Below are positions 34,078 to 42,529 of a stretch of DNA of 42,814 nt, in pieces. The notes under the pieces were generated by a model. It worked only from the letters and a program-made list of their open reading frames with translations, was not told the origin of the DNA and made no database searches. Numbering within the stretch: position 1 is the stretch's first letter; every line of letters begins with the position of its first letter. Source of the stretch: Paenibacillus sp. J5C2022 (lineage in GTDB: Bacteria; Bacillota; Bacilli; Paenibacillales; Paenibacillaceae); assembly GCF_025567625.1 (NCBI RefSeq), contig NZ_JAOQJC010000057.1:1-42814 (forward strand), given 5' to 3'. Made by a program: the position numbers and the translations under genes.

Positions 34078-34947
34078 TTATTTGTTGCCGGAATTCGGGT
34101 TGAGCTTGGCAATACCGGATTGCAATGTATCAATCGCATGCTGGTACAACCGTCTATCATTCTCATTCCTTGAGAATCTCTCCAGCCTTCGCAATTCCGA
34201 TTCCAGCTGACGGGTCAAGCTCTGGATGCGATCGGCTGGCTTCGAGCCGTTCTCGCTTGGCAGTATCCGTCCGTCATGCAGGTGGAATAGTATACTGTCG
34301 TCGGCTTCGAGTTGCGCTACGTACACATCCTCGGGCTTCAACTTATAGCGTTTCAACTGCCCTTTCAGCCATTCGTTGTCCTTCCCGCTATTCCGTAAAG
34401 CCGCATCCAGCACCTGTCCGTCCATAATCAACGTCTGCGGCTCCCGTTCATCCGACATTTGCCAACCGAGCATATCCGGCGTAAGGGGCTGATACTGCTT
34501 CTTCAGCATCACATTGATTTCACCGCTCGACTCCATCACAGCGAACTCCACATCAGCCACCCTGTACACATCTTTACTGCGCAATTGCGCCATCAGCTCA
34601 TCCATTGTCAATCGTTCTTTCTTCATCATGTCTTTCTGCAGCTGTCCTTCACGTATCAAGACTCTGCCTTTGCCGTCAATCCAATTGCTTGCCTTCTTGC
34701 TCTTCAGCGTCCACCATTCAATTCCGACGGCAACCCCAACCCATACGATCAAGGAGACGAGTCCTAAGTACCATAGGTTATCGACATCAAGCGATACATA
34801 TCCCGCGATGTTACCGATGGAAATGCCCGTAATGTACTCGAATAGAGACAGCTCCGATATTTGACGCTTGCCCAGCAACTTGGTTAATACGAATAGCACA
34901 GCGACTGCCATTAATGTACGAAGCACAATTTCAAGCCAGTTCGGCAT
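34078..34947 (-). CDS. DUF421 membrane protein, YetF-like
   Basis: A 289-residue protein with about three N-terminal helices (LRTLMAVAVLFVLTKLLG; YITGISIGNIAGYVSL; YLGLVSLIVWVGVAVGIEW) followed by a cytoplasmic DUF421 domain with DGKGRVLIREGQLQKDMM and VADVEFAVMESSGEINVML. YetF-type proteins are common in spore formers and their exact role is not settled. ATG at 34947 or 34953 are both usable; GAGGAGGG lies upstream of each. Confidence 0.88.
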   Translation of the reverse strand: MPNWLEIVLRTLMAVAVLFVLTKLLGKRQISELSLFEYITGISIGNIAGYVSLDVDNLWYLGLVSLIVWVGVAVGIEWWTLKSKKASNWIDGKGRVLIREGQLQKDMMKKERLTMDELMAQLRSKDVYRVADVEFAVMESSGEINVMLKKQYQPLTPDMLGWQMSDEREPQTLIMDGQVLDAALRNSGKDNEWLKGQLKRYKLKPEDVYVAQLEADDSILFHLHDGRILPSENGSKPADRIQSLTRQLESELRRLERFSRNENDRRLYQHAIDTLQSGIAKLNPNSGNK

Positions 34948-34953
34948 AGCCAT

Positions 34954-35374
34954 CCCTCCTCCCTCTTATCGTTTCCAATAAACAGAAAGTCATTCGCTAT
35001 TGCATTTCATATGGAGAAGTGGTATTATGAAAAGTATTGTATATTTAATCCTCAATTATCCCCAGTGAAATTCGAAGGACACCCTCTAGTTTCAATTTCT
35101 ATGTTTCAACTATTGCATACTAGCTGATTTATTCCCATTCACACTGGCGCGGTCATCGGAGCCGCAAGGACGAAAGAGAGGCAGGGCTTTCGTTGTATTG
35201 GAAGTTGTTAGGTCTTAGTCGGGGATGTCACCGCCCTCCCGTTATGTTTCACCCGGCGGTGCGATTAAATATATGGCCTCAGCATGAGGCGTCAATAAGG
35301 GCTGCCCATGACAACCGAAGTTGCCGTGGTGCAGCCCTGTCCAATTTATATATCCACTCATGGGAGCCTCTGCT
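34954..35374. other. Intergenic gap with hairpins, no gene seen
   Basis: About 420 bases without a supported gene. Inverted repeats are CGAAAG/CTTTCG near 35172-35195, CACCGCC/GGCGGTG near 35228-35262, GCCTC/GAGGC near 35276-35289, and AGGGCTGC/GCAGCCCT near 35299-35339, which may end copZ transcription. A small plus-strand ORF at 35193-35390 lacks a ribosome site and overlaps copZ, so it is not called. Confidence 0.5.
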
Positions 35375-35575
35375 TTATGCGATATCGTAGCCTTGCTCCT
35401 CAATCGTCTCCTTGATCTTATCCAGCGACTGCTTGGAGCTGTCGTACTCTACCTTTACTTTCTTGCCTGCAAGATCGACTTCACCGTTCACACCAATGTC
35501 CGCCAATGCCTGCTGAATAGAATTGACGCAATGTCCGCAACTCATGCCTTCCACATGCAATACTTCTGTTGTCAT
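35375..35575 (-). CDS. copZ: CopZ-type copper chaperone
   Basis: A 66-residue single heavy-metal-associated domain. MSCGHC near residue 11-16 is the Cu(I)-binding MxCxxC loop. It carries copper in the cytoplasm, normally to a CopA exporter. The ATG at 35575 has AGGAGG upstream. Two CsoR-type boxes and a promoter lie just upstream. No copA is found on either side within the window. Confidence 0.93.
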   Translation of the reverse strand: MTTEVLHVEGMSCGHCVNSIQQALADIGVNGEVDLAGKKVKVEYDSSKQSLDKIKETIEEQGYDIA

Positions 35576-35595
35576 ATGAATTCCTCCTTTTATAT

Positions 35596-35612
35596 ATACC
35601 TATATGGGGTAT
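35596..35612. promoter_or_regulatory. Second, imperfect CsoR-type box
   Basis: ATACCTATATGGGGTAT resembles the CsoR operator ATACCCC...GGGGTAT and lies about 20 bases before copZ. Confidence 0.6.
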
Positions 35613-35628
35613 CTTTCTTTGCGTATTC

Positions 35629-35658
35629 ATCATACCATACCCCCAAGGGGTATGTAAA
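35629..35658 (-). promoter_or_regulatory. copZ promoter
   Basis: On the minus strand TTTACA (35653-35658), an 18-base spacer and TATGAT (35629-35634). The CsoR-type box lies in the spacer, as is typical for copper-inducible genes. Confidence 0.75.
35637..35653. promoter_or_regulatory. CsoR-type copper operator
   Basis: ATACCCCCAAGGGGTAT is a perfect 7-base inverted repeat around three bases, matching the known CsoR site pattern. It overlaps the promoter between -35 and -10, so apo-CsoR would repress and Cu(I) would derepress. Confidence 0.85.
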
Positions 35659-35702
35659 GTTGTATTGCTATAAAGCTATAATGCTGCCCTTCGCCTCAAA
35701 TA

Positions 35703-35731
35703 TTGTCTACCCATCCCCTTTTTATTATGAT
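35703..35731 (+). promoter_or_regulatory. Promoter of the glycerophosphodiesterase gene
   Basis: TTGTCT (35703-35708), a 17-base spacer and TATGAT (35726-35731), about 82 bases before the coding start. Confidence 0.55.
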
Positions 35732-35813
35732 ACGATCCAGATAACTTTAATATAGCGCATACATAAGACAGTTATAATGTTACTCGACAATACCGATGGA
35801 GAGGAAGAATCAC

Positions 35814-36566
35814 ATGACTACACCAACACCTATTATATTCGCGCACCGTGGAGCCAGCGGGTATTGCCCGGAAAATACGATGGCGGCGTTCCGCCGAGCA
35901 TTGGAGCTTGGAGCCACCGGCATCGAAACGGATGTACAACGGACTGCGGACGGACAGCTTGTGCTTATTCATGACGAAAGCTTGAAGCGGACTACGGGCA
36001 ATGACGAGCTTGTAAAGGATGTCGCTTACGAAGAAATCGTGAAGCTGGATGCGGGCAACTGGTATGGATCAGTTGCAGCGTATGCCGGAGAGTCCATCCC
36101 ATTGCTGGAAGACCTGCTGGAGTTGACGAAGGACACGGATACGATCATTAATCTGGAACTGAAGAACGGCGTCATTCCTTATGAAGGGATGGAACAGCAG
36201 GTCATAGATGCCGTCAGAAAGCATGGCATGAGCGACAGAATCGTCATCTCGAGCTTCAACCATTATTCCTTGGCGTTGTGTAACAGGCTTGCTCCCGACA
36301 TTCGTACCGGCGTTCTGTATATGGAAGGGTTATATGAACCGTGGAAGTATGCCGCGGCGATCGGAGCGGACGCGCTGCACGCTTACCATTATGCCGTCTT
36401 GCCGGAATGGGTGGCGGAAGCGCGCGAGCATGGCGTGCACTATCATCCTTTTACCGTGAATGATGAGGCGGGGATGAAGAGGATGCTCGCTTGCGAAGTA
36501 TCCGGCATTATTACGGATTATCCGGACAGATTGCTGAATCTGATTGAGGAGAAGGGAGCTCTCTAA
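35814..36566 (+). CDS. Glycerophosphodiester phosphodiesterase
   Basis: A 250-residue TIM-barrel enzyme that splits glycerophosphodiesters into glycerol 3-phosphate and an alcohol. IIFAHRGASGYCPENTMAAF (His, Arg, Glu, Asn of the active site) and ETDVQRTADGQLVLIHD (Glu, Asp, His) are the GDPD signature near residues 8-55. No signal peptide, so it is of the cytoplasmic UgpQ-like type. The ATG at 35814 is preceded by GAGAGGAAG; an in-frame ATG at 35796 has no such site. The MFS gene starts two bases after its stop, so the two form an operon. Confidence 0.92.
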   Translation: MTTPTPIIFAHRGASGYCPENTMAAFRRALELGATGIETDVQRTADGQLVLIHDESLKRTTGNDELVKDVAYEEIVKLDAGNWYGSVAAYAGESIPLLEDLLELTKDTDTIINLELKNGVIPYEGMEQQVIDAVRKHGMSDRIVISSFNHYSLALCNRLAPDIRTGVLYMEGLYEPWKYAAAIGADALHAYHYAVLPEWVAEAREHGVHYHPFTVNDEAGMKRMLACEVSGIITDYPDRLLNLIEEKGAL

Positions 36567-36567
36567 G

Positions 36568-37752
36568 GTGAAAAAAACTTGGCTGCTTGGTCTTGGTTTT
36601 TTCAGCATCAGCATTACATGGGCATTATACAATGCCTTCGTCCCGTTGTTTCTTGACAACTTTATAGTCCAGGTCGGCTTCATTGGATTTCTGATGACGA
36701 TCGACAACTATTTCGCGATGTTCCTGCAGCCGATCATCGGGCGGCGGAGCGACAGGCTCCGAACCCGATTCGGCAAGCGCATGCCTTTCTTGCTTGTGGG
36801 CATGCCGCTGGCTGCCTTGTTCGGCGCCCTAATCCCTTGGTATACAGGATTGCTTTCGCTAGTTACCTTTATGATCCTCATGAACTTGTCTATGAGTCTG
36901 TACCGCTCTCCCACGGTTGCGCTCATGCCGGACATCACCAAGCTGGAGCACCGTACGAAGGCGAACGGCATCATCAACTTCATGGGCGGAGTCGGCTCTA
37001 TTCTGGCCTTCGCGGGAGGATCATATCTGTACAAGCAGCATAGCTCCCTCCCATTTCTCGCTTCTTCCGTCATCACGATCATTTGTCTGATCATGCTGCT
37101 TTACTTCATTAAAGAACGGCGCGATGCGATTCCTCTTGTAGCGACAGACGATGATGCGGCTAAGGAGTCATCTTACAAGGCGGAATGGACTGTGCCGACC
37201 ATGCTGCTGCTTGGCGCTATTTTTTTCTGGTTTTTCTCCTATCAAGGAGTTGAAGCCCTATTCACGCTATATGGGACGAAGAAGCTCGGGTTAACGGACG
37301 ATCAAGCCGCATTCTCGCTCGCATTTTTCTCATTGGCTTTCGTCATCGGTGCGATTCCGAGCGGCCTGCTGGGAAGACGCTTCGGCAAGAAGCGCGTCAT
37401 TATGGCAGGCGTCATTGGTCTGACGATCATCTTCGCCTCCATTTCCTTTGTCGATTCCCTGCTCGGCTTGCGCATTATGCTGCTTATCGGCGGCGTGTTC
37501 TGGGCTTGCATCAACATTAATTCCTATCCGTTCATTGTTGCACTGGGCAAGGACAGCAGCATTGGAACGAGAACAGGCATTTATTATATCGCCTCATCTT
37601 TAGCTGCGGTCGTCTCTCCCCCCTTGATGGGAGTCCTGATCGACGTATTCGATTACGGCGTATTGTTCTATGCAGCAACAGCCGGTATGGTGCTTGCCCT
37701 GCTCTGCTTGGTGTTCGTGAAGGAACAGCAGCCGCTAGCGCAGCATCAGTGA
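36568..37752 (+). CDS. Major facilitator superfamily transporter, SLC45/GPH-like
   Basis: A 394-residue transporter with about 12 helices. The loop GRRSDRLRTRFGKRMPF after helix 2 is like the D-R-T-R-S-R-x-G-R-R-x-P-F motif of sugar/proton symporters of the SLC45 and GPH groups. A second, shorter GRRFGKKRV loop lies before helix 8. The substrate is not known; a sugar or a glycerophospho-compound would fit its neighbour. The start is GTG at 36568, with GAAGGGAG upstream. Its last seven bases overlap the convergent YitT-family gene. Confidence 0.82.
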   Translation: MKKTWLLGLGFFSISITWALYNAFVPLFLDNFIVQVGFIGFLMTIDNYFAMFLQPIIGRRSDRLRTRFGKRMPFLLVGMPLAALFGALIPWYTGLLSLVTFMILMNLSMSLYRSPTVALMPDITKLEHRTKANGIINFMGGVGSILAFAGGSYLYKQHSSLPFLASSVITIICLIMLLYFIKERRDAIPLVATDDDAAKESSYKAEWTVPTMLLLGAIFFWFFSYQGVEALFTLYGTKKLGLTDDQAAFSLAFFSLAFVIGAIPSGLLGRRFGKKRVIMAGVIGLTIIFASISFVDSLLGLRIMLLIGGVFWACININSYPFIVALGKDSSIGTRTGIYYIASSLAAVVSPPLMGVLIDVFDYGVLFYAATAGMVLALLCLVFVKEQQPLAQHQ

Positions 37753-38651
37753 ATGCTCTTCTTGCTGAAGTTGCCGCCCATCACATCGGATACATGTTCC
37801 ACTGCGATGAAGGCACCCGCATCAATGGATTGGACGATGCCCTTGAGCTTAGCCAGTTCAAGACGCGACACCACGCAATAGATCACTTGCGTCTCGTCGC
37901 CGCTGTAGCCGCCGCGCGCCTGCAATAGCGTCGTGCCGCGGCCCAGCCGGTCCATAATCGTCTGCGAGATCTCATCATGCTCCTTGGAGATGATTGTCAC
38001 GGACTTGGATTCATCGAGGCCCTCCACGACAATGTCAATCACCTTGATAACGATATAGTAGGTGAACATGGAGTACATGGCGGAGGTCCAGTCCGCGAAT
38101 ACGAATCCGGAAATAATGAAGATGACAACGTTGAACAACATGATAACTTGGCCCACGGCCACTCTAAGCTTCTTGGAGATGAGAATCGATACGATCTCGA
38201 TGCCGTCAAGCGAACCGCCGTAGCGAATGACCAATCCGACACCGGTACCAAGTATCAATCCGCCGAACAGGACGGCAAGCAGCTTGTCTTCCGGGAAAGC
38301 CGCCACATGATGCAGCGCCGCTGTCGTTGCCGACATGACGGCGATGCCATACAGCGTCGAGATGGCGAACGTCTTGCCAAGCTGCTTGTAGCCGAGAAGC
38401 AGGAAGGGCAGGTTGAGGATGAACAGGTATACGCTGAGCGGCAGAGGCGTCAGATAAGCCAGCATGATGGAGATGCCCGCTACACCCCCGTCAATGATCT
38501 CGAATGGCACGAGGAACAGCTCCAGCGCCACGCCCATCAATACCGAGCCAATTGTGATGAAAATAATCCGTTTCAAAACTTCAAGCTTGGACAGCTTTTT
38601 GTGCTCTTTCTTCACGTTCGTGTTTGCGTTTGCCTTTACGTTTACGGCCAA
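37746..38651 (-). CDS. YitT-family membrane protein
   Basis: A 301-residue protein with about five or six N-terminal helices (ITIGSVLMGVALELFLVPFEIIDGGVAGISIML; SVYLFILNLPFLLLGYKQLG; KLLAVLFGGLILGTGVGLVIRYGGSLDGIEIVSILISKK) and a C-terminal DUF2179 domain (ESKSVTIISKEHDEISQTIM; GGYSGDETQVIYCVVSRLELAKLK). The family is widespread in Firmicutes and its transport or sensing role is not settled. The start is TTG at 38651 with CGGAGGTG eight bases upstream; the longer frame from 38675 includes that site. A charged KANANTNVKKEHKK leader precedes the first helix. Confidence 0.88.
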   Translation of the reverse strand: MAVNVKANANTNVKKEHKKLSKLEVLKRIIFITIGSVLMGVALELFLVPFEIIDGGVAGISIMLAYLTPLPLSVYLFILNLPFLLLGYKQLGKTFAISTLYGIAVMSATTAALHHVAAFPEDKLLAVLFGGLILGTGVGLVIRYGGSLDGIEIVSILISKKLRVAVGQVIMLFNVVIFIISGFVFADWTSAMYSMFTYYIVIKVIDIVVEGLDESKSVTIISKEHDEISQTIMDRLGRGTTLLQARGGYSGDETQVIYCVVSRLELAKLKGIVQSIDAGAFIAVEHVSDVMGGNFSKKSIH

Positions 38652-38799
38652 ATGGGGCCACCTCCGAAATGTCAAAATTCTACTAGGTTATTCTATTATA
38701 TGAAACCGCTGCCCTGCAAATCGTCCCGCTTCAGAAAAAAAGGATTTCGCACGAAGCTCCATATCAGCCTCGCGCGAAATCCCCCATCCCCCTCTCATC

Positions 38800-40566
38800 T
38801 TATGCCGTCGAAGCAGCCGCTGCTTCTCCTCTTTGCAGCTGATACATTTTGTAATAACGTCCCTTGTGTGCCATAAGCGTCTCATGATTGCCCCTCTCCA
38901 CAATTTCCCCTTTATGCAAGACCAGAATCTGATCCGCATCCCGAATCGTGGACAGCCGGTGAGCGATCACAAGCGTCGTTCTTCCTTCGCTGACGACTCC
39001 CAAGGCACGCTGGATTAATCCTTCCGTCTCGCTGTCGATGCTCGCCGTCGCTTCATCCAATATAAGAATGGCCGGATCGAATGCAAGTGCCCTGGCGAAG
39101 GAGATAAGCTGACGCTGTCCCGCCGACAATGTGCTTCCCCGCTCTACGACGGGCTCCTTGTAACCGCCCGGGAGCTTCTCCACGAACGATGAGGCTCCCA
39201 CCTTATGAAGCGCCTCCTTCACCCCATCCATCGTAATGGACTCATTATGAAGACTGACATTAAAGGCGATGTCTCCCGCGAACAGGAAAGGATCTTGCAG
39301 CACGATACCCATCGAGGAGCGCAGCTCCTGCTCAGACATCCCAGATATATCTCTCCCGTCTATGCTGATCGTTCCACTGTCCGGCTTGTAGAAGCCAAGC
39401 AGCAGATTCATGATGGAGCTCTTGCCTGAGCCGGTATGACCTACCAGTGCGATTGTCTCTCCTCGTTGAACATCGAACGTGATGCCCTTCAATACGGGTT
39501 CCCCCTGCTTATAGGAGAAGGTCACGTTGCGGAAGCTGACATCGCCTCTCGGCCGCTCCCGCTTAGGCTCCTCCTCAACTTCGGTGCCGGGCTCATCCAA
39601 TATGCCGAATACCTTCTCTGCCGATACATATGCCCGCTGCGCATTCGTGATCTGGTCGAAGAAGCCAATAATAGGTTGGAACAAGCGGCCCAAATAATCG
39701 ATGAATGCATACAGAACCCCGAACTGGATGACGCCTTGCAGCGCTTCATTGCCGAAGTACCAGAGAACGCCAGCCGTTACCAAAGCGCCGATCATCCCGA
39801 CAATGTTACGTGAGGACAAGGAGAATACGCGGAACTGCTTAACCTGATTCCTGTACCGGTCCTCGTTCAGCCGTTCGAATTCCTCCTCCGTACGTCGCTC
39901 CCGCCGGAATGCCTGAATGACCGGCATGACGTTGATCGTCTCGTTGATCATGGCGTTCATATCGCTCAATCGTGCGCGCATGATGGTAATATAGCGTTTG
40001 GAGTACTTCAGATGCACCTTAATGATGAGCGCGAACAACGGCGGAAGCAGCAGGCAGAGCAGCGCCAGCTTCACGTCCAGAATGAACAACGCCACGTAGA
40101 TGCCGGCAATCTGAACGAAGCTTACGACGAACGTGGCCATGAAGCTCATGAACAGATCGCGGATCGCTTCCGTATCGTTCGCAATACGGGAGACGATTGC
40201 CCCGATAGGCGTATTGTCAAAGAAGCGCAGCGGGATGCGCTGAATATGACGCATCAGATCCATTCGCATATTCTTGATAATCTGCAGTGCGGTCGACTGC
40301 AGCATGTAAGCTTGCACATAATGCAGTATTCCGCCTATTAGCAGCAATCCCATGTACAAGCCGAGAAGACGAAGAACCGGCGCCAGTGCAGCATCGGGTT
40401 CCGTCAAGTAGTTGTCAATGATCGTCTTGACGATGAGCGGTCCGGACAGCTCTGCTCCCACCGCGCAGCACAGTATCGTCAAAGCGGCCAATATTCGGTA
40501 TTTGTATTGCAGCGCATAGCGGACTAGCCGCCGCACAGTTCCTTTCGTTTCACTATTTTCTCGCAC
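38800..40566 (-). CDS. ABC exporter half, canonical ATPase site partner
   Basis: A 588-residue half-transporter with six membrane helices and a C-terminal ATPase. Walker A is VGHTGSGKSS, the signature LSAGQRQL is slightly altered (Ala for Gly), and Walker B ILILDEATASID keeps the catalytic Glu. An intact switch His is in IAHRLS. The altered signature pairs with the altered Walker B of the next gene, as in heterodimeric BmrCD-type multidrug exporters. The GTG at 40566 is used because GGGGG lies seven bases upstream; it follows the partner gene by eleven bases. Confidence 0.87.
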   Translation of the reverse strand: MRENSETKGTVRRLVRYALQYKYRILAALTILCCAVGAELSGPLIVKTIIDNYLTEPDAALAPVLRLLGLYMGLLLIGGILHYVQAYMLQSTALQIIKNMRMDLMRHIQRIPLRFFDNTPIGAIVSRIANDTEAIRDLFMSFMATFVVSFVQIAGIYVALFILDVKLALLCLLLPPLFALIIKVHLKYSKRYITIMRARLSDMNAMINETINVMPVIQAFRRERRTEEEFERLNEDRYRNQVKQFRVFSLSSRNIVGMIGALVTAGVLWYFGNEALQGVIQFGVLYAFIDYLGRLFQPIIGFFDQITNAQRAYVSAEKVFGILDEPGTEVEEEPKRERPRGDVSFRNVTFSYKQGEPVLKGITFDVQRGETIALVGHTGSGKSSIMNLLLGFYKPDSGTISIDGRDISGMSEQELRSSMGIVLQDPFLFAGDIAFNVSLHNESITMDGVKEALHKVGASSFVEKLPGGYKEPVVERGSTLSAGQRQLISFARALAFDPAILILDEATASIDSETEGLIQRALGVVSEGRTTLVIAHRLSTIRDADQILVLHKGEIVERGNHETLMAHKGRYYKMYQLQRGEAAAASTA

Positions 40567-40577
40567 GACGCCGCCCC

Positions 40578-42320
40578 CTATTCTTCCAGACTGGCTTCCA
40601 TCTGCTGCCGATCCCATTGCTGCTTGTACCAGCCGTCTTGCTTCATTAGATCTTCGTGTGTTCCCTGCTCCACGATGGCTCCGTCATCCAGCACGATAAT
40701 TTGGTTCGCATGGCTTACCGCCGACAAGCGGTGGGTCGTTATAAGCGTAGTCTTCCCCTTGCGCTCGCTGCGCATATGTCCCAATATGCGTGTCTCCGTC
40801 CGTGCATCTACCGCAGACAAGGAATCGTCAAGCAGCAGTATCTCGGAGTTCATCAGCAGCGCTCTGGCGATAGCCAATCGTTGCTTCTGTCCGCCTGACA
40901 GCATAACGCCATTCTCTCCTACTATCGTATCCAGCCCATCCGGCATGGAGGCTATATCCGTCGTGAAGGAAGCCATCTCTATCGCATGCTTAATCTCCTC
41001 TTCCGATGCCTCCGGCTTGCCTAGCGCAATATTGTCGCGGATGGACTTCGACAGCAGCATGTGCTCCTGAGGCACATACGCGATCCAGGATCGGAGTGCA
41101 TCCAGCGACAGCTTCTCAATCGCGACGTCAGAGACATATAACGAGGAAGGCGTTATTGGATATTGGCGCAGCAGCTGCTTCAGCAAGGTGCTCTTGCCGC
41201 TGCCGGTCTTCCCTACGACTCCCAATGTCTCGCCGCGTTCCATGCGCAAGCTGACATTCGTCAAGCTGGGAGACTCTGCGCCGGGATAAGTGAAGCTCAG
41301 CGCCTGCAGCTCGATAGACGTCGGCAGCTCCACCTTGACCGGTTGTTCCGGTTCCTTCACATCGGGCTGCTGCTGGAATGCGCCGTCCAACCGGTCGGCG
41401 GAAGCACTGCCGCGCTGCAGCACGTTGATGAACTCGCCGAAGGAGATCATCGGCCAGATAAGCATGCCGAGATAAATGTTGAAAGTAATGAGCTGTCCCA
41501 GCATAATTTCCCCGTCCAGCACCATCGACGATCCGTAACCGATGCTGATCGCGTAACTTACGCCGACTATGACGGATATGAGCGGATGGAACATGGCATT
41601 GACCAGCGCCACCCGTTTATTTTTGTTCATAACCTCGCTCGTTACATCATCGAAGGCTCTCAGATCCTCCTTCTCTTGCACATAGGAGCGGATTACCCGG
41701 ATGCCGGATATGGATTCCAGCGCATGGTCGTTCATGCGGCCGAACGCGGCTTGAGCTGCCATGAATCTGACCCGCATCTGCCTGCCAAGCTTGCCGATTG
41801 CGAAGACGAGCAGAGGCAGAGGGATTAATGCCGCGAGCATGAGCTTGTAGCTGACGAACAGGATCATCATCGTTATGACGACGGACGCGCCTACAATCGT
41901 ATTAACGAGTGTCATGACGCCGTATCCCGCAGTTTGCCCGATTGCCGGTACGTCATTGGTCGCAAGCGCCATTAATTGACCTGTACTGTTACGCTGGAAG
42001 AAGGAAGGTTTCATTCTGGTGAGATGGACCAACAGCCGACCGCGCAGCAGCTTCTCGATGAGGACGGAATTGCCGAACAGCGTAGTAATCCATATGTAGA
42101 TGAGAATATAGGATATGAGCGCCAATCCGATGAGCAGCAGCGCCGTCTCGGACAACGCCTGGAACGTCAGTTCCCCGGTATCGATTCGGTTGATCGTATC
42201 CCCGATAAGTCTGGGCGGCAAGGTCGACATCAGGCTGACAGCAGCCATCAGGCTGATCGCTACCGCATAGCTGAGCCACCTTTCCTTGAAAAACCATCGG
42301 AGACGTGTTACAAACGACAT
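40578..42320 (-). CDS. ABC exporter half with degenerate ATPase site
   Basis: A 580-residue half-transporter, first gene of the pair. Six membrane helices begin FFKERWLSYAVAISLMAAVSL. Walker A is VGKTGSGKSTLL, the signature LSGGQKQR is normal, but Walker B reads ILLLDDSLSAVD with Asp in place of the catalytic Glu. This is the BmrC/YheI type of heterodimeric exporter subunit. Together with the downstream gene it should pump drugs, lipids or peptides out of the cell using ATP at one active site. The ATG at 42320 has AGGGAAAG upstream; a promoter lies at 42356-42384. Confidence 0.88.
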   Translation of the reverse strand: MSFVTRLRWFFKERWLSYAVAISLMAAVSLMSTLPPRLIGDTINRIDTGELTFQALSETALLLIGLALISYILIYIWITTLFGNSVLIEKLLRGRLLVHLTRMKPSFFQRNSTGQLMALATNDVPAIGQTAGYGVMTLVNTIVGASVVITMMILFVSYKLMLAALIPLPLLVFAIGKLGRQMRVRFMAAQAAFGRMNDHALESISGIRVIRSYVQEKEDLRAFDDVTSEVMNKNKRVALVNAMFHPLISVIVGVSYAISIGYGSSMVLDGEIMLGQLITFNIYLGMLIWPMISFGEFINVLQRGSASADRLDGAFQQQPDVKEPEQPVKVELPTSIELQALSFTYPGAESPSLTNVSLRMERGETLGVVGKTGSGKSTLLKQLLRQYPITPSSLYVSDVAIEKLSLDALRSWIAYVPQEHMLLSKSIRDNIALGKPEASEEEIKHAIEMASFTTDIASMPDGLDTIVGENGVMLSGGQKQRLAIARALLMNSEILLLDDSLSAVDARTETRILGHMRSERKGKTTLITTHRLSAVSHANQIIVLDDGAIVEQGTHEDLMKQDGWYKQQWDRQQMEASLEE

Positions 42321-42355
42321 GGCTTTCCCTACTTTCCGGATAGGATGATTGTTTA

Positions 42356-42384
42356 ATATTACCGCTATTGCCCCTCTCCATCAA
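42356..42384 (-). promoter_or_regulatory. Promoter of the ABC exporter pair
   Basis: On the minus strand TTGATG (42379-42384), a 17-base spacer and TAATAT (42356-42361), about 36 bases before the coding start. Confidence 0.6.
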
Positions 42385-42444
42385 CTAAATTTTCTTCATC
42401 CAGCCGTTGCTGGCCATTGTTGACCGCTCTGCCATGTGCAGCGT

Positions 42445-42470
42445 AAAAAGCCCCACGATGTGAGGCTTTT
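42445..42470 (-). terminator. Terminator of a minus-strand gene lying beyond the right edge
   Basis: AAAAGCC (42446-42452) pairs with GGCTTTT (42464-42470), with an inner CAC/GTG. On the minus strand the stem is followed by a run of T residues. Confidence 0.6.
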
Positions 42471-42529
42471 GGGGCGGGAGCAAGCCGGTACAATATTGAA
42501 CGGCGGGACGAAGCGCCTTATGCGCGCAT

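Noticed and set aside
35160..35290. A riboswitch (GEMM-like) upstream of copZ or DUF421
   Set aside because: Several hairpins are visible but no conserved riboswitch core was recognised and no gene lies in a suitable position downstream.
35193..35390. A 65-codon plus-strand ORF before copZ
   Set aside because: No ribosome site; it spans several hairpins and overlaps copZ on the other strand.
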